Shown in pieces: positions 24,149-36,985 of a DNA stretch of 64,000 nt. The DNA comes from Luscinia megarhynchos (lineage: Eukaryota; Chordata; Aves; Passeriformes; Turdidae). Under the pieces are notes generated by a model. That model ran no database searches. It had not been told where the DNA came from and was given only the letters and a program-made list of their open reading frames with translations. The translations under genes were made by a program, and so were the position numbers. The stretch's first letter is position 1. Every line of letters starts with the position of its first letter. The stretch lies in contig CM067592.1 of the NCBI GenBank assembly GCA_034336665.1, positions 46,839,761-46,903,760 on the forward strand. The letters run 5' to 3'.

Positions 24149-27100
24149 CCTCCCCTGGCTAGGGCAAGTTTGACACTGTCTCTGCAAAAACTCTGTATCT
24201 GTCGCATCACTTTGCACCACATGCAGCTGCCTGGCGCGAGGACTCAGGAATGAGTCTTGGGGGTGTTTGATGGGTTATGGCTCCTCCTCAGCTGCCCCTG
24301 ATATGAGTGTCCCACAGATGTGGCCTTCCTAGGAGTGGGGGTGTTTACAGCTGAGGCAGCCTGTGTAAAGGAGGATGGGTGTGGGCTGCCTCTGACCAGG
24401 TGTTACACCACACACCAAAACCTCCTCTTGGCTGGGGGGAGTGTGTTCAGAACTGGCCTCAGCAGACGGGCTGTGGACCCCTGTGGTGGCTTCCCCACCC
24501 TGAACACGACCAGAGCTTACTCCTAGGAAAGAGTGTTTGACTTTCTTGTGGATATATTCTTTTCCCTCAGTCATTTCCACTTCTTTCTATTCTGAGATAA
24601 TTGGGCAATAGCGTCATCCTTGCCTTACCACAAGTTCCTTTAGGTGGCTTAACACACCAAAGTTTCCTCAGGAGGCACATTCAGGGAGGGTGGGCTTTGG
24701 TGGTTATAGCTTCCCCATAGAGTTTTGCCATAATGGGCAAAAAGTCCTTCTTAACAAAGTTTAAGTTGTTAATCATAACAATTCTGTCTCTGACACCGTG
24801 ACTTTTAATGTTAGTGATGACCTTTAAAGAAGAAAAAAATGCAGGGACACAAATATATTTTAAAAATTATTCCTCTAAATACCTATGCAAATATAGGAGT
24901 GATTTTCTTAATATCAGTGTCTTTTGTGTCTTTGTCTTGCTCACACAGGGCAGAGTTAATAACACCCTATAAATGCAAGAGTGTGGTTCTTTTTCTGGTA
25001 TAGAAAGGGTGTTACGGCTTTCTTTCACTGGATTTTTTTTTTTAGTATCTTAATTACAGTAAATTGAAATAATTAAAGTGAAATAATATGAACCCTACAA
25101 CTCCCTATGGCCTATATGCTGCTTTTTAGAATGCTAATGAATATTAATGTAAATCATCAATATATCGTTACTACCTTCTAGCTCTTATAGACAACTTCTA
25201 TGTCACAGTTATGCTACAGATAGAATTCGATGCATCCAGCATAAAGAAGAATATAATGTAATATTCCAGACAAGCAAAGAATATTAATTATGTTTTTGGT
25301 GAGGCATATTGCAGATAAATTTAACAATGAGGAATATCCTAACAACAGGCATACCTATTAACATAAAATGAGATAGGTTCTGTAAAACTTCTCATATATA
25401 AGCGTGTAGCTTGTTGCTCACAGGTTAGTAAAGCAAAATAAACAAGCAAAATGGAGTGCCTTCAAAGTATAGTGATGATACAAAGGAGCTGCATGTTTTG
25501 GGAGTTGTAATAGTTCTCTTGACATTTTCTATTTAGGGTTTTACTTCTTTCAACTAAAGGCATATATAAAACACCACACTCTATGCAATAGTTCTTTTCC
25601 AGCTCCATCACTGGATCACTATTGCTGCTGAATGCCCTCTAGCATTATGTAATGTGCCTAACAACCTGAGAATAATTTCTTATCTCATCCTTTCCTGAAG
25701 GAGAGTAATTGTGTTTATAATACTATTATATTTGTAGGATTTTTTCTCTCGCAGTCTCTATTAGCATACATATTTTTCTGCACGTTCATGTTTAAAGAGT
25801 TGTGTCATTTTGCTACTGGAGCAGAATGTGGAAGGTTGTGTGGTAACTCCACTGCTGTTTGTAGAAGACCTTGGCATGTCTTTTATCCCTGATTTAAAGA
25901 GAGTTGTTTCCTTTTGAAGTGTCTATCCTTATGCCTCTCCAGGTCATTCCAGTAATACCTGAAGAACACAGAGATGTGTCTGTGCCCAGGAAACCTTAAT
26001 GGAGTCTCTCAGACGTCATTAAAAATTGGAGAAACATTATCCAAATTCATGCTTGTTGGCTATTAAACTGATCACTTATAACCTGAGTATGAATTGAAGG
26101 AATGTATGCATCTCAGAAATTACTAAATACCATAAATTACTTATAGCCTCATAGCAAGAAATAAAAAACCCCTGAAACCTTTTACAATAACAAAAACCCC
26201 CTACCACTCTCAAAATTTTTATTTTCATGCATTATCATGAACACAGCAGCAAGGAGATACCCTAATCTGTGATGGTGTGTTTAAATCCAGTTATGTATAT
26301 GTCTTAACCTCATTCCATAAGTTTTGCTGCCAACTAAATCAACTGATGGCTTCCAAAACTAGATAATCACATGATAATTAAAATATGTCTGCTAAAAAAA
26401 GAAAAAGAGGGGGAATATAAGCTAAACTCCTAGGCCTGTTGCTAACTGACTGGGCTTAGAAATAAAATGCCATTTGAACTACTGCTATTTTATATAGGGT
26501 ATGGCACCATTTTTTCAGACATCTGTTATTTGGATGCTGTAGGGAAAACGTGTGAATGAATGGATGGTCACTCTATCTCCATAGCTGATAACGTTTCATT
26601 ATTTTCCATGCAAGTGGAAAAAAACCTAAATACAAGCTGTAGTCTGAGTTAAGACAGTATTTTAGTATCCTATTATAGATGAATTTGAGCTTCTTTCTTG
26701 GATTTGTGATAACATTTACTAACCCAGTTGACATAACATTTTGCTGGAAAGCTCATGTACAATATAGTTGCAAAGTATGAAGAGGTGAATAGATTTGCAA
26801 GGTTAAAAATACTTTTTCCTCTGCATATTGGATAAATGTGCAAGGTCTTTCTTTTAACTATTGCTGGAAATGCACTCAACTGAAAGGACACACTTTTGAG
26901 TTAGAAGCTGCAGGATGGAAGGTTAACTACAGGGTTGTTTTCTGAGCCAATTCCCAGAAAAGTGTGGGCTCTAACAGGGCATTTTTAGAACAATGAGAAA
27001 CATTGCAAGCCCTGCAGAGTATAGCAGGGAGGATTTGTAGATTTGGTTTATGTTTTTGAACAGCTGCCTGGCTTCAGATGGTAAATGTTATCATGGCAGG

Positions 27101-30100
27101 AGATCCAAGAAAGAATGGCAAAGGTTGGACTGCTCTAACATTAATCTGTGACTACTTTAGCCAGGATTTTGAGACTTTTTTGTGAACTGCTCTGAAGACT
27201 CTTGTCAGTCAGGAGCTAATAAGGGTGTATAGCACTATCCTGTCCTCAAATGAGAAATCTCAGTATGGCAGTTCAAATCAATTTTGGGGCCATCTAAAGA
27301 GCATATGGATACTTTATGTACTATAGCAGATGGTAATTATGATTGGCATCACTTTTGCCCTTTAAACAACATCAAAAAAACGACTGCTCTCCTTATTCCC
27401 TGCTCATTCGCAGAACATCTGCTCCAATAAAATATGCTGTTGCTTCAGTTACAATAGCTGCTTTTAACATTATAGACTATCTTCTATTAGTCAATCAGTG
27501 TTAGAACCCTTAAAGAAAAGAGACATAGAGACATAAAACTGCAATCCATTCAGTGATTACTGGCATGTAAAATAAGTCTAGTCTCACTATGTACTTCTGG
27601 CATCAGTCTTCAGATATCACTACTGGAAGACAGCACCAATCATGGGAAGACAGAAAGTGTGTGACCTGTGGGTCCAGAGAAGGCACCATGTTGTAGGAGT
27701 CCTGCAATAAAGTAACTGTGGGCTTTATGCTGTTATTGAGGGATAAAATGAGGTCTAAAATCTCAAAAAGAATAGGAGAAACAGGAGAGACATGAGTTTG
27801 GGCAGCATAGTGTTCCATCAGTGTGTACATCTCTGGTTCACCACAAGTCTTGAGGACGTGAGCTGTGCATGCTTTTGCTCACTCGTGTGGGTTCAGTAAT
27901 ATGCTGTTGTGGTATCAGACTGTATGTTTATTGTCATTAACTACTGTATAAACAGAACTTCAAAGGGAGATTTTCTGAAAGCATTACGTCTGTGGCATGA
28001 ATGCTGATGTTAGGTATTCTTGTCTGTACTCTTCATCCTGCCTGTGCAAGCTGGGCCCCAGTGTCTGGGCTGGCTTTTGCAAAGGCTGCCTGGCTTTTGC
28101 CAGGGTGAGGAGGGCTGATGCAGGAAGGTGTGCAAAGCCAATGCAACAAAACACCACGTGCCTGGACATGCACTTGTAGCCAGAATTATTGCCCAGCAAG
28201 TGCAGGTGATGTGGTAAGAGGAGGCTTTAATACATGCTGTTTCCTGAGACTTTGTTTCTGTCTCTGTTTCCAAAGCCAACCTGTGTACCCCTCGGTGTTC
28301 AAAATGATCAATGTTATGAGTAATTCCATATTGCCAGACACATTGGTTTTCCTGGCTAATTATATCTTATAACCTGTTTTGATCCTAAGCCAATCCTGTT
28401 TGAGATGCCCTACTGTGCAGAGTTTGTAAACCATGAGTAGGTCTATAAGTATTGATGTCTGCTCAGCTGTAAAAATTGCTTGGGCTAGGTTCCTTCCTGA
28501 GCTCCCATTTTTGTCTTCTGATGGATGAAAAGGAGAACTTAAAACTGAGTTCTCTTTTGCTGCAGAGAACAATATGCCATGAAGGGATATCATCAGTTCT
28601 GACTTGTGTGCTGGCTGCCTGGAGTGTGATTGATCACTAGGAAATGAAGGTATCATCCCTATACTGGCTAAGACGCTATGCCTGAGAAATGCCCAGATTA
28701 AAGCACCAGCCCACTCCAACCCAGCTTCTTCTCCATCCCCTACAGCATTTTCCATGAGACTTTATGATTCAAGAATATAAGTTGAAGCAGATTCAGTGAC
28801 CTAACTGTGAAATAGGAAAAGCTAAGATAATCTATGCAAATGAACAAACGAAAACTCCCCAAACCCCCCAAAACAGAGAAGCAGTGTTTGCAAATGTTTC
28901 CCACATTTGTTTCCACTGTATGAGTGCTTTCTCTTTCCTCTTACCAAGTTGGGCCAAAAGAATGTCTATAGAAAACAGTCAATCATGGGGATGAAGAATA
29001 ACCACTTTATTTTTAATCAAATAATGGAACCTGCTTGCAGCAACAAATTAAGCAGATATTTCCCACAGCAGTATCTTGCAGCTGCTCCTCCAAATATACT
29101 GATTTCTATTCCTCTGACAAGAACATTAGAGGAACAAGAACTAAAATAAGGAATTGGATCTATCTAACTTATCACTTAAAAGTGAACTTTGCAGACTAAA
29201 GGTGGGGAAAGATGCAACTGCTGGATGACAACTGGACATTTGTCTCCTTTCAAATAAACACTTCACAAATACTTAAAATTCACTTAAATTTAAAATAAAT
29301 TGAAATTTGTGATTAAATATGATATGGAAAAACCTCATTGTGCAAAGCCAACTGCCTGTTCCTGAAGTCTTCAGTTTATTCTAAAAATAAAACTTGCTTG
29401 ATAAAGTAATTAAGCTCATGTGATTACTTAACATACATGTTGAAAAAAAATGTGTACACATACACCTCTGGCTGATACTGCTTTAAAATTCATTGGCCAA
29501 TTCTAAATAAATTTTAAAAAACAGCTAATGAAGCGAATTTATTTATTCCCCAAAACACACTCTGAGAATAAACGGTTGGAGTAGACAAGGGGATCAGTTA
29601 GCATGAAGGGGAGATAACAGTGGTTTCTAACTGTTCTTCAAACATGCAATGAAAAGCGTGCAAAAAGAAAAGGGCTTTGACTAGGAGTAGGTTTTTTGGA
29701 GTTTGCACATTGTTGGATAGCAAAGGGCTATTTTCAAAATTAAATCAGAACATAATTTTCAAATGTTTTTAAATATTTAAATGAATTTTACAATCTAGAC
29801 TCTTGCCACTGCAGAGACTACCCACAGATGCCTTTGGATTTACTCAATGGGGCAGATATATTTTGTGATATGTCATTAATTCTTATTTCCAATCTTCCCA
29901 GAACCTGATAGGAGCCTTTTGCCTTTTGCCTTCCCTGTTCATTCTAGTTTTCTTCCTCACGAGTGTGTGCTGGGCAGCAGATGATGGTCCTTGCCTAGGT
30001 CATGTTCTGGTGTAGAAGAGGGCTGTAGTCTGAGCTTGGATCAGGGCCAGGAACAGCACTTCTTCAAGGAGTAGTACCTGACCATTTGTGTAAGTGTGGG

Positions 30101-30530
30101 CAGTGATGTACAAACTGCCAAAAGCTGAGCTGGTTTTGCAAAAAATGGAGCAAAAGTTCCTGAAGCCTTTAGATAAAATTTTAAGCTTTAGCTTAAGTCT
30201 GAGGTAAACCTGAGCCAAACTCTCTGTTTGACTGCAGGTATTTGGCTGTTTTGGGCCCTATTAAACGCAATTTATCACACATTAGCTATTAATTTTCTAC
30301 CTCATAAAGTGTATTTGCCAAAGCCCTTCTGAAAATCCATAGCATCTATTAATTCTTAAGAATCTTTAATCTTTGTATAGTCTATGTAGGGAACCCAATT
30401 TCTTATATATTATTTTAATCCCTATATTTGTACTAGGTCTCATCCTTCAGAAAGTAATCTCCATTTTGAAATTAAAAAAATTATTAATATTATTAATTAT
30501 AATTTCCATGGTTCCAGTAAAACTAGTTGG

Positions 30531-30559
30531 GTTTTTTGTTTTGTTTTGTTTTGTTTTGA
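30531..30559 (+). repeat. (TTTTG)n microsatellite
   Basis: GTTTT units repeat about four to five times after a T run. Confidence 0.8.
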
Positions 30560-30826
30560 TGAATTAATTAATTTCATTCAAAGATTTTTATCCTAAACTA
30601 GTGAACTTACGCTTTATCAGAAATTTTATATATTAAATATATAAATATAAATAACGCCACCTTCAGGCGTCAGAAATGTTGTACAAATCATGAAAGTGAT
30701 CTCTGAGTAGATCAAAACCTGTGTCGTCCTGACTAAGAAGAACCCAGGCAGAGGCATGAGAAAACAAAATTTGTTCTATTATTTGAGGGCATTTGCTTTG
30801 CAGTAGTGTCCAGGAGGTATTCCTGG

Positions 30827-30860
30827 GGTGTGACAGTCTGGCATGTCAGACTGTGACACC
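30827..30860. repeat. Short hairpin, 14-bp arms
   Basis: GGTGTGACAGTCTG (30827-30840) pairs with CAGACTGTGACACC (30847-30860), with one mismatched position and a 6-nt loop. Confidence 0.75.
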
Positions 30861-32857
30861 ACAAAAACCAGGCAGTGCCTGATGCATGGAACTGAAGCCC
30901 TTTGAGGCAAAGACAAGAACAACATAATGCAAAGGGCTGTTTTCTTCTCCTAGACCTTGGATGGGCCCATGGACCTGAGCGCTGGGGAAAAGAAGGAGTC
31001 ACTTCCACAGAGACAAAACTCTTCCTATTGCCACAACATATAAATGTGAGTGAAAAAAGGGCATTTCTTCATATTTGGCAGAAATATGAGTGTTTTGGGA
31101 GCTTTGCTGCATATTGTCACTAAAAGGGTTATTTGTGAGCCAGGAGGGACAGGGAAGGAATAATCTCCTGCACTGCACTTCCCCCATCCACCATCTCTCA
31201 CAGCCAGCAATAGTATGGCCAAGAAATCTCCCTTTGAGCCCCCAAGTGTTGCAAATGCTTCTCACTGCAAACGTAGAAGCTGGCAGGAAGGTCATGCTTA
31301 CTTTGAACCTAAATAGTAGCATTGTTAATGAGAACAAAAAGATTTCCCTCAACCAAAAAATTGAAACTTAAGCTTGCAATAGAAAAAGATCAATTCAAGC
31401 AGATGAAAGACATTAAACACAGGGTTTTCAGTGATTGTGAGAGGGCATCAAGTGGTCTGCATCAAGGGGAGTACTTAGTTTGGAAGACAGATGTGGAGAT
31501 GATGATATTTAAATCTTCACATTTCCCTGGTACATCCTCAGATGCAGACAAAGTGCAAACCATGAATGCAGCCATTGATGGCTTGCCAGAGGCATGACAC
31601 AGTGCATAAGCAATGAGAAAGCAGAAGGCATGTTGATAAGAAAAGGTTTTTTTTAACCCGTCCTTGACTGTGATCCCTTTTTCAAAAGAAAAATGGTTGG
31701 TTTTGTGGGGAAATTTTGCTTTCCTCCACCCAATATGCTTCAGTGGTGTATGGCAGATGTGAATCAAAGAGTGAAATGCTAGGCACAATTCCAGATGCAG
31801 GGTGTTCATCCCTGTTAGGCTGTGCAGTAGGACCTTTCCATCACAGCTTTCCCACCCTTCTTCACCTCTGCCCGCCACCTTGTGCATTTTGTCAAGTGCA
31901 TATTTTGAGAAAAAACTGGATGGGCATGAGGAAGAATCTCTATGAATCAGCAGAATGCATCTTAAAACCTCAGAATCCTTGCATGGGATCCAGACAGATA
32001 GTCATTGGGACCTTCCCATGTATTTGCACTAACATATTTCTATGATTCCCAAAATATTTATCCTGTAGTCAGCTTGGACTTTTTGACACTCCCAGGTTTC
32101 TGTGTTTCAGTGGTTAGAAATCTGCTTTTTAGGGAAAGAGAGGAACTTTTGACTGTCTCAGTTTATTTTGGAGAGATCAATAACACTACATAGAATTGGA
32201 AAGCAGTTTTTCTTGAGAATGCTTTATTCTGTGGGGTTTTGCCTTGCAAAAAAAGGGAAAAGATTAGCTGGGAATCACCATTTCCACTAACACTACCAAA
32301 TCCTTACCTTTTAAAGAAGGATTTTACAATTACCTGGCTGTACTCTGCGAGCTTCTTAGAAAATGCTGTATTGACAGTAAATTATGTTTGTGAGGAAAGC
32401 CCATACAAGATAAATCCTTCCATAACAACTCGTATCATAATGCATTTCTGTTTCACTAAGTCATACACAGCTGGGTAGAGTTATTAGATTCTTATTTCTC
32501 TAACTTTTCATGTGTCATTGTAAGGGTGACCATGAAAAAGGAGACTCTTCCTTATCCTATTGTCTACCTGTTTAAGCAGGTCTCTTTCCATGTTGATATG
32601 GCAAAGACCATGTGTCTAGATAAAACACTCAAAAGAACACTCCTCTGATTTTGAACTCATAACTTTTGCCACCTTGGATAAAACTGAGAGTGCGCTATAG
32701 TTCTATAATGTAAGGCTGAGTTTATTCAGAAATTTCTTTGTCTGTAGACGTTTTAAGGTTGTATCTTAATACTTTAAGCATAATTTTGTCTCTCAATCTG
32801 CTCTTCAATAAGTGGTCATATAAATACTCTAATAACATGAATAATTATGTTTATATT

Positions 32858-32918
32858 GTAATTATATATTATATATTATATATATAATATAATATATATT
32901 ATAATTATATATTATAAT
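32858..32918. repeat. AT-only microsatellite (ATTATAT-type)
   Basis: About 60 bases of nearly pure A/T in ATATTAT and TATA units, partly self-complementary. Confidence 0.85.
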
Positions 32919-34883
32919 TTCTCTTATATCCGCTGTAATTGATATTTTTTATACTTAAAAAAGGGATCTAAGAGAAGCATAGAGGAATACAGAAGAATAC
33001 GAAGCTCACACATTCTAAATCTAAACCCTTAATAATTTTTGACATTTTACTAGCTTGATCATTAATTATGCTCAGACTGTTTTTGCTTCAGAAATATAAA
33101 TCCATGTGCTGATTTATAGCTTCTATAGGTGGTAAATCTTTGCTTTGTGGCTGCATCTTGACCATGTATTACAAAAGTGACAGCTTTCTCCCCAGATTCT
33201 TAAGATGTTTTGAAAATTTCACTGTAAAATCAGCAGCTGAGAAAATTTCCTAATAAATCTTTCAATTGCATTTTATATATTTTCAGCATCCCTGCAATGA
33301 ATTATGTAATCCTGAAACCTTAAGTGCAATGAATCTGATCAGCATTCTAGCCAATAAATAAAATAGTACACCATCAGCTAACTACAAATTACTCAAATAT
33401 TCTACTGGAAGCACACTTCATTCTTTTTAACCATCACAACTCTGATGGTGATAAGATTGCTACTTTTATACCAAATATATTAAAAATAATAATATAATAA
33501 TTTTTAATACTTGATCTAATTTCTTTTGAGGCAAGCTTAAAGGATAAAAAAATTAACTTTTTTTTTTTTTTTTGACTACTTATCTTTCTCCTATGGAAAT
33601 GTATTTTGTTTCCTGTTTGTCTTTCAGGGCAGACTTTGCTCTCCAAAACTGGATTAATGGCTCTGAATGCATCCTAATGAATGAGATTTTCTGCAAGCAT
33701 TTATCACTGCACTATCTGAATCTTTCGCCAATATTAATTAATCCATCCATTATTTATGGATTGTGTTAAGAGCTGCAAAGCCTGAAAGCCAATGCTAAAA
33801 TTTCCTCACTCCACTCTCTCCCATAATGATGAATCCTGCCTGGTGGGGGACTCAGAGATCAGATGGTAAAACAGTGAGGTTTTTTTATTTCTGGAGAAAG
33901 CATGGGTGACCAAAGATGAGTTACTCTCCCTGCTCCTCTGGAAAGTAAGGAAAGTAGGGGACAGAGCAGAAGTGACAGGAAATTGGGACACAGGAAATCA
34001 GGAAACACAGATGAGGAGAATAAGAACATAGTGAATGAAATAGGAGTAATTTCTGGGTTTATGCTCAATATTTTATACTTTCAGAGTGGATGGCAGAACT
34101 TCATACAGCAGATCTGCATCCCACAGACACTTTTCTCCAAATTTTTCACTGGAAAAATATCAAAATCATCTAAGATACCTTTTTTCCTCCTTACTGAAGC
34201 TTTGTTGATGCTTAACCAATGGGATTTAAAGTCCTATTCCCTTCTCTTATTTGTCTTGATTCATCTCATGTAAAAAGCAAATGGCTCACTTTTTCTCATA
34301 AATTTCACCCTCACAGATATTTTTGTCAAAGTTTGTATTTCTATTAAAAAATTGCTTAAATAAACTTCATTTTTTTCCAAGGAAAGTTTTGTTGTTTCTG
34401 AGACAGTTGCACTGAGAGGATCTGAAAATTTAGGTACTCAAATATCACCCAGTCACTTTATGTTTTTCCCAGAAGAAAAGCAGATAGAAATCCCAAAGAG
34501 AAGAGACTGTTTGGGTCCATTAGACTAGATCCACTTAGCTACTTTTTTCTTTTGCATCCTAGCAGGGCCACGCTTCTAGTGCACCATCTGCTCTTTTAGA
34601 AGCTGAGCTCTCTTTTTTATGCCACACCTGTGAATTCAATCATGTTTTGATCATTAACTGTGATAGGAACACAAAGGCTTGTTTCAAACTTTTATATTAT
34701 CATCTGCTTTTGCACCTTTTTTGTATTTCAAAATTTCTAATTGCAATGTGTTCTTTAAAACTCTTAGACAACACTGGAGTTTTTTTTTTCTGACTGAGAA
34801 GCCATTCTAAACCTAGGGTATTAGGACTATTAAAACAGTGCAATTCAAGTGTTTTCTGTGACATTGGGGAACACCATCACAAC
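32919..34883. other. Unassigned AT-rich DNA
   Basis: No gene or repeat family was recognised. A T run sits at about 33558-33574. Confidence 0.5.
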
Positions 34884-35118
34884 ATGATAGAATGGTTCAG
34901 GCTGTAAAGGACCACAGTCAGTCATCTGGTCCAACCTCCCTGCTCCTAGAGCACCTGGCACAGGATTGCATCCAGATGGTTCTTGATTATCTCCAGTGAT
35001 GGAGACTCTACAATCTCTCTGGGCAATCTGTCCCACTTCCTGGTCACCTACATAATAAAGGAATTCTTCCTCATATTCAGGAGGAACTTCCTGTGCATCA
35101 GTTTCTGCCAGTTGCCCC
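34884..35118 (-). mobile_element. CR1 retrotransposon 3' tail, minus orientation
   Basis: CATGATAGAATGGTTCAGGC (34883-34902) is the reverse of the CR1 3' terminus, whose last bases are ATTCTATG-like repeats. It is followed by the CATCTGGTCCAACCTCCCTG block (34924-34943), GATTGCATCCAGATGGTTCT (34964-34983), the TCTCTGGGCAATCTGTCCCA block (35016-35035) and CCTGTGCATCAGTTTCTGCC (35090-35109). This order matches the CR1 3' UTR. The 5' end is truncated, and the copy is moderately diverged. Confidence 0.9.
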
Positions 35119-36317
35119 TTGTTTACTTACTTCTATTTGTCTTTAATCAGCTTAATCTCTCACTGGAAATTACACCGTTGTTGAAAATACCTAATAAGTA
35201 TGCAAAGAACCCTATTCTTTCTCTTTTACAGACTTCATAAAAAAGCAAAGGAATAAATTCCAAAAGAATGTGCTGGAATAGCCATTATGAGCACCAAGGG
35301 TCTTTACTCAAACTTTTAGAGATTAGATTTCTTCCTGGCAGAAGAACAAAACTGGATATTAACAATTCATGTCACCTACCTTTATGTTTCTCAATAGTTC
35401 CTCTATTCATACTTAACATGCAGAAGGTATATATTGTCTGAAGAGGAAAGCCAACATTAGGGGGAAATATAATGTCTTTCTATACAATTGTTCTTCTTCA
35501 AAATGGTGCTATTACAAGTGCTATTACAGCTGGTGATTGTGGTATTTTGTCTTTGTGTTATCTGAGATCACTTTCTTTTCATGTCAGTTGCAATGTGTTA
35601 CGACGGGTATAGAAAATATTTTAATAAGAATAATAGTTTATAGGCAGCTTTGGGGATGGAAGAGCAGTGCTGGCTTTTTGTTCATTGTGATGCCAGCTCT
35701 CGTGAATTCCTGACTGGCCAATTACTGCAACTCTGCTGGAAAGCAGAGCAGGTGTTAGGGTAAAACTTGAGAAGTTATGTCTCCATCTGTCTGTAGTTCT
35801 CCTTGGTGCCCTGAGGCTATACTGTCCCTTCATATCTGTTCCTTGCTTCCACGGTGGGGACCAATAAATGGATAAAACTCAGAGCATAAATAAGAGCACA
35901 AGAAAGTGCTGTAGATTTTTCGCTGCTTTTGACTCAGGTAGCTTCTCCAAAGACAGAGTAAATATAATTATTTCTTGTACAGAATTCCTGGTATGATCCA
36001 TTTTTCTCCTTTTCTTCTCAGTCATATGTGTATTCTTATATATTCTTACATATTATGATTATTCTTATGTGTCTGGGGGGGAAAAACCCAAATAGCAAAA
36101 CAACAATGCCCCCCAGCCCCCAAAAACTAGACTTCACAAACTCTAAAATTCTAAATGTGTTGCTTTTCAGAGAATAAGTTTTGGTGGCAAGTCTGAGAAA
36201 AGCCTAACGAACTCCCTTTCACTTCAATGTTTGCAAGAGAGCAATTCTTGCTTTTAAGACATGAGTCAGGCTCCACTTGCCCCTTATTTGGAAGCTTTTG
36301 CAGTAACTAAGTTAATA
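35119..36317. other. Unassigned AT-rich DNA
   Basis: No recognisable feature was found. A 7-G run occurs at 36075-36081. Confidence 0.5.
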
Positions 36318-36371
36318 AAATCATGGAATGATTTAGGTTGGAAAAGATGATTAAGGTAATTGAGCTCTGGT

Positions 36372-36874
36372 TGTTAAGGAAACTGCATTCTGGCCAATCT
36401 GGAGACTCTTGGCAGCCACAATTCCACTACCAGAGATTTTACCTGCTGGACCAAAGTCCCTTTGCAGTGGACAGCTCAGGTGTGCCAAAGGGTCCCTTCT
36501 TGACACTCTATACATCCCCATGCTCACATGCTCAGACAAGGTTTCGTTACTGGCTTGACACCAGGTTTCTCTTAAAAGAGTCTTGGATATCTCATTCCGT
36601 AAACCAATTTATCTACAGTGCAAGCAGCTCGAGCTGGTTCCTCCGAGGAGGGATCCCTACAAAAGGAACCCCTGGGCTTTTATACCCTCACAATCTAAGC
36701 AAGCTCAAGTCTTCCCCTTCTTCCTGAGTCTCCAGCTCCTGCCATGTCTTTGCCTATCTGGTCCCCTGGCCAGTGACACTGGCCTTCATTCCCTTTGCTA
36801 TGGAAAGGACTGGTAGCTCATGTCTCAGACTTGAGCACAGTGGCTGCTGCAGCTTGCAGACCAAGCTACCTGCA
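36372..36874 (-). mobile_element. Short LTR-like element, copy 2, minus orientation, nested in CR1
   Basis: This is the second copy of the element at 10750-11237. It keeps a perfect TATA box in minus orientation (TTTTATA on the plus strand, 36678-36684, read GGGTATAAAAGCCC). About 70 bp further is a poly(A)-like GATAAA (36608-36613, minus), a compact R typical of some avian ERVs. The open frame at 36338-36727 crosses the junction with CR1 and is a by-product. Core ends TG...CA at 36372 and 36874 are shared with copy 1. The true insertion may reach 36901, judged from where CR1 resumes. Confidence 0.72.
36678..36684 (-). promoter_or_regulatory. TATA box of LTR-like copy 2
   Basis: Perfect TATAAAA in LTR orientation. 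The matching position in copy 1 is mutated to TATGAAA. Confidence 0.6.
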
Positions 36875-36985
36875 CCAGATGTATTACTCAAAAAATCCTT
36901 ACTGGAACACTGCCAAGCATGTCCCTAAGTGCCATATTTGCACGTCTTTTAAACACCTCCAGGGATGGTGACTCAGCTCTAGTAA

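Larger units (their letters stand above)
23868..24795 (-). mobile_element. ERV LTR (third family), minus orientation, about 930 bp
   Basis: I recognise the plus-strand order of an abundant bird LTR read backwards. An ACTTTATTTAACAG block holds the poly(A) signal (AATAAA, minus, 23890-23895). A long GA tract follows, then CTGTGGATCCTGACAG (about 24027-24042), a TATA box (CTTATA, 24143-24148), and a GC-rich U3 with blocks such as GATGGGTTATGGCTCC (24269-24284) and CAGGGAGGGTGGGCTTTGG (about 24683-24701). The U3 start is near TGTCAGAGACAG at 24795 (minus). No flanking duplication could be found, so ends are approximate. The 150-codon open frame crossing its left half is a by-product. Solo LTR is the simplest reading, as no internal viral coding is seen. 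Confidence 0.75.
24796..32857. other. Unassigned AT-rich DNA, 8 kb
   Basis: No gene, RNA or repeat family was recognised. Minus-strand frames at 28360-28755 (131 codons), 30999-31352 and 31462-31887 (141 codons) lie within a somewhat more GC-balanced patch (28.0-31.9 kb). They have no motif I know and compete with plus-strand frames. A hairpin (30827-30860) and a TTTTG run (30531-30559) are listed separately. Confidence 0.5.
36318..36985 (-). mobile_element. CR1 3' tail split by an LTR-like insertion
   Basis: The left part (36318-36370) reads AATCATGGAATGATTTAGGT and then TTGGAAAAGATGATTAAGG, the CR1 3' terminus in reverse. The right part (about 36906-36985) continues the same CR1 tail with AACACTGCCAAGCATGTCCC, then the CACGTCTTTTAAACACCTCC and AGGGATGGTGACTCAGC blocks. 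In CR1 tails of this type the two parts lie only some 10-20 bases apart; here about 530 bp separates them. CTGG on both sides of the insert (36367-36370 and 36902-36905) may be a target duplication. Confidence 0.75.

Noticed and set aside
31462..31887. 141-codon minus-strand open frame
   Set aside because: No motif recognised; overlapping frames exist on the other strand and the size is near chance expectation.
36338..36727. 129-codon plus-strand open frame
   Set aside because: It crosses the CR1/LTR junction and runs antisense to the LTR, so it is a by-product.
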